This document shows, one piece after another, positions 41,061-64,000 of a stretch of 64,000 nt of DNA. Numbering within the stretch: the first letter of the stretch is position 1; each line of letters starts with the position of its first letter. Source of the stretch: Merluccius polli (lineage: Eukaryota; Chordata; Actinopteri; Gadiformes; Merlucciidae); NCBI GenBank assembly GCA_030340625.1, contig JAOPHQ010001146.1, forward strand, positions 206,501-270,500, read 5' to 3'. The translations under genes were made by a program, and so were the position numbers. The notes under the pieces are model-generated. The model was given only the letters and a program-made list of their open reading frames with translations, searched no databases and was not told where the DNA came from.

Positions 41061-43660
41061 TTCTGCTCTGGACAAGATGGAGGGACATGCAAGCTTGCAA
41101 TCTTGATTTACTTTATTGTCCGAGGTAGGAGATGGGCAGACCAAATAAATGCACGAGGTAGTGGAGTACTAGGATTATAAATAGTAGCTCTTAAAATGCA
41201 TAATTTAGAGAGAGCGAGAGAGAGGTAGGGCCTTTAAAGGAACAGGTGCGAGGCATTGACGTCATGGCGATCGTCACAGCTCTTCCTTTTTGTGTTAGAA
41301 AACACAGATACACAAAGACACACAGAAAACTCTTAGTACATTTAGTGGGCACCACATGGATGTGTGTGTGTGTGTCCCGCTTGTTAACCATGTTTTTCAG
41401 TCCATCCATACAGTAATACACACAGTAACACATACAGTAATACACACAATAATGATGCACAGTGGTGAGTGTTTAGGTCGTAGTGTGCAAAGCTCATAAT
41501 GGTGTGTGTGTATCGTATTTGTACTTCACTCATGTGTAGAAACAAATAAGCAACAAACATGAAAAAAGAGCATGTTTAAACCTATACTTTAAAGCTATTG
41601 TGTTTTTTTTATATATATAAATATATTTATTTCCTTTTCTACTAAACTCAAAATATCTTCCAGAGTCTCATGTGGGATATTTATATTAACAAATAAAGAG
41701 AGAGAGAGCGCTTAGGATTTTCTCAAAATACTTTTCTAGAGGCACTAGAAAAGGACTTGGCTGTGTTGGTAGGCCTGTTGAAGAAAGGGGATTTAACAGC
41801 CCTCAAAGATGGAGGGATACCTTACCTGTTGGGTGGTTTATTTTACTGCACACTGCAAGTAGAGGGCGCTAGAGCCACTGCCTACCTAGCGAAGGCTGGA
41901 TGGGGTTTTTTTTGGCCAAAGATGTTGGCTGCTGAAATGTGTAAATAAATGACTATGTCATGTAACCCCCCCCCCCCTCCCCCCCATATATCTTTGAGAC
42001 AGATTCTGCCTTTTCAAAGTAAAAGTGTTTATCATCATGCAACATCATGATGAAGGTTGTATTAATGCTGATGCATAGATTTTTTTATGTACAAACACAA
42101 TGTCAGATTGTTATGTCTTTCCTTTATGGAACAATGCTCCGAAATGGAAACGACAACAACGCAGGGAATTTAATGGGTAAACTGTGCTTTTCTGAATTTT
42201 TTTCGTGATGAAAAAATTGATTTGTAGTTGTAACAAATCGTTTATTATATATTTTTTCTCAAAATCTATACCAAGGACAGAGAAGGGTCATATTTACCTC
42301 ATCCAACCCTTTTCTGTTCAAATACTCCAACATGAAATACAAAACGTATGTACTTTTATGATGTGGGACTGGTTTGTTGACCGCCTACATTGGAGTGGTG
42401 TTGGCTGGAGAGGAAGCGCTGGTAGCACATGTGAATTGAGTGTAATCTTGGTTTTACAGATGATAAAATGGAGTTGTGATTGTCGAACGGGAATGGGTCT
42501 GTGATATCTACATTAGGACATACTTGGCAGACTAGACTCACTCGACATCAACAAGTGTCTTGGCTGATAGCAATTTCTGTCATCAGTCACCTTGTATTTA
42601 TTAACAACAGAGTAAAAGTTTTAAAAAAAAAGGTACTTGTGGCAATAATAATAATAATAATAATAATATTAAATGCTTTTTTCAACATGTAATGTCTATA
42701 TAATGTACTAAATGGATAATCCCTCCCCCCCTTCCCGAAAAAAAAGAAGTCATTTGTGCTTCCAGTTTAAAAACCCTCTAGGTTGAGATTCTAGTGCATG
42801 AAACCCAGTAAAATTGTGACTTTTTTTTCTTTTTACTATTTCACACCAAGTGTACTTATGTATAATCTGTCACATGAAGTTGTGGACATTGTATTTGACA
42901 CATTTGCTGCATTGATTGGTGGCGTACATATTTTGGCTCTGTTGAAGATGGGCAAACGTCTTGGCAACACTCTCTTACTTCCTATGGTGGCGACTCCGAT
43001 ATTTGCGCCTATGTTGACATTTGACCCTGGGGCGAATACTTTTGGGGGAGGGACATATTTGATCACTGTGTGGGATTGCTTTTCTATTTGTTATTGATTG
43101 GTCTATATCAAGATACACTGGACATGTCAGTGAATGTTCTTGCTATGCGTGTGTTTTTCATGTTCGTCCAGCATATTTGAGATATTTTTTTTAAGAAAGG
43201 ACATTTATTTTGCATCGTCATTCAAAGTCAGCATGATGCTGAAGGGAGAAAAGACTGCATTATGTGGTTGTTATGAACATACTCTGTGAATGGAAACCTC
43301 TTAGTAAAAGTAATGTGTTCTGTAAGAGCATATTCTTACAACAGGTCAAGCCAATAGCACTTAACAGAAGACAACAAATCATTTATCGAACAGCATACGT
43401 AGCAACTACATTACTACTCAGAAAAGCTATAATACTTGTAAAAAAATATATATATGAAAAATATATGAAATACATTTTTAAACTTTTGTTTGTGAGGTAT
43501 TGTTTTATCAAATTTTTTATATGGAAAAAAATGTGCATTTTTGTTGTGGTTTTTAATCGTCCTACTCTCTAGTAGGACCAGTGGCAAAAACAAAAAATAC
43601 CAACCTGTCCTAACTGGTCTCTTGTATCATGCATATTAAATAAAGTGAAATGTAATGAAA
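40344..43660 (+). other. tef: tef 3' UTR
   Basis: Long non-coding stretch after the tef stop, with no convincing open frame. It includes a CCTCCT/CCACCA-rich start, (CA)n at about 41010-41057, an (AAT)n run at 42642-42668 and candidate polyadenylation signals AATAAA at 41944-41949 and 43639-43644. A 3-kb 3' UTR agrees with mammalian TEF. Confidence 0.55.
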
Positions 43661-43728
43661 CATGAGCTCTCCTGCTGACCTTGTCTGAGCCATCCACCAG
43701 CTGTGGCAGCTGGGATCCAGCTGGGAAA

Positions 43729-43804
<76 letters not shown>

Positions 43805-44469
43805 ACACACACGCACATAGAGAGAAGGGGGCTATGCTTCACAATAGAGGTCTTCTCCTTTCCGTTGCATTTAATGCACGCACATATAATCCCTATCGCA
43901 GGCACCATGTGTGTGCCCTGCGTGCATGCAGTACCTTCGTGCGGGGCTCTGGTCCGTCTTTGTGTTTTTGTCCTTCCTCCTGCCTCATCAGTATTCAGAA
44001 GGAGAGAGGTTGCGTAATCATCACTTACTCCTCACACAGGGGAGCAGCGTTGCGTAACGCGCCAGCCTCAAAGGCCAGAGTGGTGGGGGGAGATGGGAGG
44101 ACTGGGAGAACCTGGAGGATGGGTAGTTGGAGAAAAGGGGGGGGGGGGGGCGGAGGGGGGGCGCTGCACAGAATATATGCTGGATGAGAGGGGGGGGGGA
44201 GGGGCGGGGGTGTCCACATAGCAAGAGCAGGGCTCATCGAAGACGGTACAAGGCTGTGGCGTGTGGATGTGAGCCTGTGGGTTTGTTGGTGTGTGAAGGG
44301 GGGGTGTTTGTGTGTGTGGGGTTGTTGGTGTACATGTGTGGTTTTGTTGGCGTGCGGAGGATGGAGGGGTGTGTGGAGGGTGGAGGTGTGTGTGTGGGGG
44401 GGGTTGGTAGTGAGGAGGTTGGAGGTGAAGGATACACCAGGCAGAGCAGCACAGATGGGTGGAGGGAGA

Positions 44470-44504
<35 letters not shown>

Positions 44505-44983
44505 CCTTGGGGGTGTTGATGTTGATGCAGTGGAATGAAGCTATGAAGAAGAGGAGGATGAGGCCAGTCATGAATGTCAATGTGGAGGCAGCAGCACACA
44601 CACGGTGGTTCAGGGCAGAGCTGTGTGTTTTCACATTACACACACACAGAACAGATATATACACCGACATCTTCCTGTATGATGAAATATTAGGGTAATA
44701 TCTGTGGGGGAGCAATCTTGTTGTTTTTTCTATCGGGGATTCTTATCTGCCCTTTAAATTATTGATCAAACATCACTTTGTTTTCCTTAGTGCAATAACG
44801 GGGACATATTGTGCCGCCGTCTAAAAGCGTGATGTTTTCACAACAACATATGGGGCCCACTGATTCATGCAGATGGACTGAGGTGGAGTTGGCTTGGATT
44901 TCCCTCAGCCGCCCCGCCCCTCTCAGTAAAGGAAGACAAGAGAACGGTTGTCATTTTCCCATGCTTATTTTTGCCATTTGCTT
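43661..44983. repeat. tef-tob2 tail-to-tail gap with simple repeats
   Basis: Contains a 69-bp (GA)n array at 43733-43801, G-rich tracts at 44130-44210, a GTGTGG-rich segment (44270-44400) and a second (GA)n at about 44465-44502. No gene is seen; frames here are low-complexity. Confidence 0.7.
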
Positions 44984-48302
<3,319 letters not shown>

Positions 48303-49550
48303 TTAGTTGGCCAGCACAACGGGCTGGAATGACTGGCTAGGATATTGCAAGTTGTAGCTCCCCAAACCTTCGACGAAGGGTGGCTTTTCCACGTAGGACA
48401 TTCCTCCACCGCTGGCTCCGATGAGGCCCACCCCCTGGCCGGTTGCAGCCGGGCTGGCGAACGGGTCGAAGGTCGGGTGGGAGTTGAGGGGGTGGGGGGG
48501 CTGGAAGGGGCTGGCGTGGGGTGCCATGGGCTGGGTGTCCACTTCAAAGTACATGGGCCCTGGGGATCCCGGGTAGACAAACTCTTTGGCGTTGGGCGAC
48601 AGCTGACTTGGGACGGTGGGGCCGCCCAGGGAGTGCAAGGAGAGGGCCAGGGGTTTGTGCTTCAGCAGCTCCGGCGGGGAGATGGTGGTGGTGGGGGGGG
48701 AGCGGGAGAGAATCCTCTGTGGCGGCACGGCCACCACGCCACCGCTGCCACCGGATCCACCGGCGGGGCCGGCCACGCTGCTCTTCTTCATCTTGGTCGA
48801 GCCAAATTTGGTGGCGGCAAAGCTGGCAGTGGTGAAGGTGATGGGCTGCAGAGGAGGACGGCTGGGCAGCCCCGGAGGCTGCTGCTGCTGCTGCTGCTGG
48901 GTGGGGAGGTAGGACAGCACACCCATGGGAGGAGAAGGACTGGAGGTGTTGGAGGAGTGCGCGGTGGGAGTGCTGGAGCTCGGGTAGCTGAAGAGCGCCG
49001 GGCAGGACGGCGGGGCGGAGAGAGGAGTCGGCGAGCCGGAGAGGGACGAGAGGAGAACCGGGGACACCTGCCCGCCGATGGGCACGAACACCTGGGCGTC
49101 CGGGTTGAAGCCCAGGCTCTTGGCTTCGTCCGCCGCCACGTCTCCGTTAGCGTCACCGCCCAGCGCCTCGGAGCGCTCCGCCTCGCAGCCCAGGCCCGGC
49201 GGGTCCTCCAGGTACAGTACCTTCACCGCCCCCTTCTCGCCGATCTGGTAGGACACCTCGTAGGGGTCCATCCAAATGCTGAGCTCCGCGGGAACATTGG
49301 CACGGACCTCCTCCGTGTCCAGGCCACTCCTTCGGGCCGCCAGCTCCACCACAGGGTCCCTGGGCGCGCCCAGATGTAGGCAGCGGAAGGCCGAGCCCCG
49401 CAGGGGGGACTCGGGGTACCAGTGGCCCTCGAAGCGGGACACCAGGATCCTCTCCAGCTCCTCGCCAAACAAGTCGGCGCGACGCCGCGGCAGCTTGTTG
49501 TACAGGTAGGACACGATGAAGTTGAGGGCGACCTTCACCTCTAGATGCAT
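48303..49550 (-). CDS. tob2: Transducer of ERBB2 2 (Tob/BTG antiproliferative protein)
   Basis: Adaptor that links poly(A)-binding protein to the CCR4-NOT deadenylase and slows cell growth. Single coding exon of 415 residues. Residues 1-115 are the BTG/Tob domain: VALNFIVSYLYNKLPRRRAD, HWYPESPLRGSAFRC (box A) and LSIWMDPYEVSYQIGEKGAV (box B). Two PAM2 motifs for PABP binding are visible: LGFNPDAQVFVP (146-157) and LSPNAKEFVYP (317-327). Other family landmarks are PITFTTASFAATKFGSTKMK, the LLKHK segment and the C-terminus FVEGLGSYNLQYPSQSFQPV. It is about 70 residues longer than human TOB2, through Ser/Pro/Gly-rich and Gln (218-224) insertions. The intronless coding region is normal for this gene. 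An acceptor at 49797 (CTACAG) begins the exon at 49796. Confidence 0.97.
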   Translation of the reverse strand: MHLEVKVALNFIVSYLYNKLPRRRADLFGEELERILVSRFEGHWYPESPLRGSAFRCLHLGAPRDPVVELAARRSGLDTEEVRANVPAELSIWMDPYEVSYQIGEKGAVKVLYLEDPPGLGCEAERSEALGGDANGDVAADEAKSLGFNPDAQVFVPIGGQVSPVLLSSLSGSPTPLSAPPSCPALFSYPSSSTPTAHSSNTSSPSPPMGVLSYLPTQQQQQQQPPGLPSRPPLQPITFTTASFAATKFGSTKMKKSSVAGPAGGSGGSGGVVAVPPQRILSRSPPTTTISPPELLKHKPLALSLHSLGGPTVPSQLSPNAKEFVYPGSPGPMYFEVDTQPMAPHASPFQPPHPLNSHPTFDPFASPAATGQGVGLIGASGGGMSYVEKPPFVEGLGSYNLQYPSQSFQPVVLAN

Positions 49551-49796
49551 GGCTGCACTAGATGATGTCGCCTTGTTGGTGTTTTTATTTTTATTTTTTT
49601 ACAATAATGGGTGGTGTGTTTAAACTGGGGCAATGCAAAACCGGAAAATATATAGGTTATCTGGGTTTTTATAAAGTGTAGAAAACGTCGGCCGCCACCA
49701 TAGTGAGAAGACTGTCTATGGGCTGTGTCGTCAATGTTGTATCCCTCTGAAAGGTCCTTATTGGATGGCTTTGAAGACAATGGTGTCAAGTTTCAA

Positions 49797-51450
<1,654 letters not shown>

Positions 51451-51643
51451 TGGTAATACGAGTGAGTTGGCTGTCTGTGTCCCCTGTGACTGCGCATATT
51501 CGACAATGTTCAATGGCCAATGTTTCAGTGTTGGTTTGAACTCTAGTCCTGTTTAATGGCGATCAAAGGGCCGCGGCTCCGCCAGCCTGCCAGCTCGCAC
51601 CTCCAGATAAAACTTTACTGTTTGACAACCCTGCGTATTTATA
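51451..51643 (-). promoter_or_regulatory. tob2: tob2 core promoter and non-coding first exon
   Basis: The minus strand has a TATAAATA box at 51643-51636 and, upstream of it, a GTGGGCGGAA word. A transcript starting near 51610 would run to the donor CCA/GTAAGT at 51451. This fits the acceptor upstream of the tob2 coding exon. The position of the start is inferred, not seen. Confidence 0.5.
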
Positions 51644-53156
51644 CAGCCTGATTCCGCCCACACCCCCCAGCAGAGGAACTACTTTCTGGACGTTATCACT
51701 GGTTTGGGATGTCTTCCCAAAACCTCTCACATTTACCTCTTTTACTGGTGGGATTAATTCCCCTTCTGCGGATATTGGAAAAGGGGCAAATTTTGTTAAA
51801 AAAACCCCCAAACAAACCGCATGCTATGCACTGCAATTATCCTGTTAATTGGAACCGAGACATACGCACGAATAGCGAGGACGTATTTAGCGATGGCATC
51901 CTTGGCCTAATTAACATATTTTAAAATATACCCCCCCCCCCCACACCAAACGTCAGGAATTGCAATAAGAGGTCTATTTTATTTGGCGTAAGGATATTTG
52001 TAGTTCCATGTGAGGCTGAACCATTGCTAAAAATATAAGTGGTGATAGCAACAGAGTCTCTATTGGCTGAGATAAGGGAGGGCCCTTGGTTTATTGGGTT
52101 GCGGTGGCCAGTCAGCAAGCCAAGGAAACAGACATTTAGCAGGGCTTGTGGGTAATGAGGTTTACAGCTAAATAATGTGTGACGGTTCAGGTTATCATTA
52201 TGGGCTACTTATTATGGCTTGTGAAAAGAAAAAACTGTCAGGAAAACATTTAGAGTCTAATAATAATAATAATAATAATAATAATTATTATTATTATTAT
52301 TATTATTATTGTTATTGTTATTATTACAATAATAATGACAAACCAGTTCATACATTTCAGACAAACATAATTACACAGACTCAAGTTGTATTCCTTCTTC
52401 TCACCTGCAATTGGCTTGCAGTAATATGTGAGTATGTTGTATAGGCTGTATAGGCTCCTCTTTTCCCCTGCTTTGGTCATATTTGCTTTATTCTGTGGAG
52501 TTAATTTGTTTGGTGTTCATCGTGTTATAATGTCGCAATACACATTTAGAGAAACGAAAAAACACAGAGTTTGACACTAATCCCGAATCTTATATTAGCC
52601 TGTTATCTTTTCAATTTCTGATTTCTGCTTCAAAGTGACAGTTTTGTAAGACTACTCTTGGCTACTTCTCCATATAGCACATTGAGTGGTCAAACTGAAA
52701 ATAACACATAGGCTACATTCTTTAGCCTCGCAACAACTGAAACGAGAACTCATGTAAATGGGTGTCATGTCATAATACACTGGATGTTGACCATGTGTGA
52801 AACCGCATCATTAGAGAATAAAGTGTGTGAGAGATATCTTTGTTTAAAAAATAAATGAATCCTCATATTATTCAAAAGTTCATTATTATTCAAAAACAGT
52901 CTTTAACAAATGCAAATGCTATATTTTGAATTAGTTTTTGTTTTGTAGAGAAACCTGTGAACAAACTAACCGGAAATGTAGGACATAGAAAAGGTGCAAA
53001 GAAAGAAATATCAGATAGAGTTCAAAGTTTAGTAGCCTTAACTGTAACGGTTTTAACCATAGATATATATATACCTATGGTTTTAACAGTTTCAAACTGA
53101 TTATATATAATAACACCTGACGTCACATAACGGCGACTCATCGGCCAGTGAACAAA
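51644..53156. other. tob2-aco2 intergenic, no phf5a
   Basis: Divergent promoters for tob2 and aco2. Contains a poly-C run near 51932, an (AAT)n/(ATT)n array at 52258-52337 and a short hairpin near 53046-53095 (TTTTAACCATAG arms). In mammals PHF5A lies here; I find none of its cysteine-rich protein on either strand. Confidence 0.65.
53118..53125 (+). promoter_or_regulatory. aco2: CRE (TGACGTCA) before aco2
   Basis: Perfect palindromic cAMP-response element TGACGTCA 39 bp before the aco2 start codon, in a position typical of nuclear-encoded mitochondrial gene promoters. Confidence 0.5.
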
Positions 53157-62937
<9,781 letters not shown>

Positions 62938-62993
62938 GTGAGCCCCAAGCCCCCCCGCCATTGTTATTTCTGTGTTCGTGGGGCTGTCATCTG

Positions 62994-63176
62994 GGGGGTA
63001 TACTACGAAGCTCGCTGAACATATCCAGGTTTTCTTGGGAAAACCTCGATTGCTAAAGACGAAACTCGCGATCAGAGTTAAACGGTTCCACGAAGCTCAC
63101 TTAAAGGTAAATTTGTCAAGCCAGGTTTTCCGCTTTAGGTTCAATGCGCGTTCACATAAAAAGGGCGTAACCCAAC
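62994..63176 (+). mobile_element. Second Harbinger-type copy, left part, interrupted
   Basis: Starts GGGGGTATACTACGAAGC after CTG and follows the copy at 15183 almost base for base for 180 bp, then stops at CCCAAC where another element begins at 63177. It lies 57 bp past the last visible aco2 exon. Confidence 0.85.
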
Positions 63177-64000
63177 TAGGGCTGAAACGATTCCTCGAGT
63201 AATTCGAGTACCTCGAATACAAAAAATGGTCCGAGGATTTTTTTCTGCCTCGAGGAATCGTTAGTTTAATAGAGCGCAACAGTGCGGTGCCGGAAGTAAA
63301 AATCCCATTCATTTTTCCCGTCGAGATTTTGATTAAAAGCCATTACGTCGTAACCATACAATGTATACTTACAACCGGCCGTTTTATTGTGCAATGATAG
63401 GATAGGCAACTTTAGTAACCAACAACTAAAGGAAGGTTTCAAGAAAACAAGTTTTATTCGCGATGTCATTTAGAAGGACTGCATTACCCACAATCCTAAA
63501 GTGTAACACGACGTCTTTGATTGGTGGAGCTCGCTGTTACCATGGAAACGTTTACCTACGAAAGTCAAGTCGTCGATTACTGCTACCACTGAACTCGATC
63601 GTTTACCACACAGAGCAACCATGATTTCCCTTAGACTCATGGAAAGTTAGAGTTGTTGTTAGAGCTGTAGATGAAATGAGCTGTACATATTGAAAAATAT
63701 GTTGATATAGAATATACGATGATATATGATTAAAAACAAAATAAAAATATATGATATAGCAGTGTTGTATAGTAATTTGGGTAGTATAAAGCCTAGGAAT
63801 ACATAATGTTGAATGAATACGTAACTAAAATCACATGTATTAAAAACGAGAAACGTTATTACCTTATATAACCCATTATATAACACCCTGTCTTAGCCGA
63901 CACACATTTGGAATCGGCATTGTTGGACGCGCGAGCGGTGATTGCAGTCAGGACTGTACCATGTCGATGACAACACTATACACTATGAAACACTATACAT
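63177..64000. mobile_element. hAT-type element inserted in the Harbinger copy (right end outside the window)
   Basis: Begins TAGGGCTGAAACGATTCC then TCGAGTAATTCGAG, a common fish hAT end. The complementary right end is not seen before 64000, so the boundary is unknown and part of the stretch may be other intronic DNA. Some inner words (CCTCGAGGAATCG) pair with the left end. There is no transposase frame. Confidence 0.55.

Noticed and set aside
43681..44187. Arg-Glu repeat protein
   Set aside because: Frame created by a (GA)n microsatellite.
48345..49379. Long plus-strand frame of 344 codons opposite tob2
   Set aside because: It is the GC-rich shadow of the tob2 coding exon; the product is low-complexity Gly/Arg/Val with no family features.

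Overview
This is nuclear DNA of a ray-finned fish. Every gene has vertebrate-style split exons with GT/AG junctions. The introns are packed with fish-type DNA transposons (Tc1/mariner, hAT, PIF/Harbinger, TTAA-type MITEs), tRNA-derived SINEs, an L2-like LINE fossil, very long dinucleotide repeats and unusually long poly-G/poly-C runs. The exact species cannot be read from the window.

Five protein-coding genes are present, in an order that matches human 22q13.2 (RANGAP1-ZC3H7B-TEF-TOB2-[PHF5A]-ACO2): rangap1 on minus (coding exons from 9586 down to 1570, 3' end outside the window), zc3h7b on plus (11500-33168, complete), tef on plus (34224-40343, complete, two alternative first exons), tob2 on minus (48303-49550, one coding exon) and aco2 on plus (53157-62937, last exons outside the window). 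I assembled all exons by hand from reading frame, splice sites and phase; every junction listed keeps frame.

Layout: 1-1231 is an intact Tc1/mariner transposon in a rangap1 intron. 1570-9586 holds eleven rangap1 coding exons with several hAT-type MITEs between them. About 10.5-11.5 kb is the head-to-head rangap1/zc3h7b promoter interval. 11.5-33.2 kb is zc3h7b, whose introns carry the richest set of mobile elements, including two non-autonomous transposons that keep a host-like coding start (a THAP-type zinc-finger start and a RecQ-type helicase start). 34-43.7 kb is tef with its GC-rich promoter and long 3' UTR. 43.7-45 kb is a simple-repeat gap between the tail-to-tail tef and tob2 genes. 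45-49.8 kb is the tob2 3' UTR plus coding exon, with its promoter near 51.6 kb. 53.16 kb to the end is aco2, with an L2-like fossil, fold-back DNA, MITEs and a nested Harbinger/hAT insertion at the right edge.

The genes are not an operon and share no pathway: rangap1 activates Ran GTP hydrolysis, zc3h7b is an RNA-binding TPR/zinc-finger protein, tef is a circadian PAR-bZIP factor, tob2 is an antiproliferative deadenylation adaptor and aco2 is TCA-cycle aconitase. The most unusual signals are in the accessory DNA and in lineage-specific protein expansions (the zc3h7b LD-repeat exon and the tef acidic exon).
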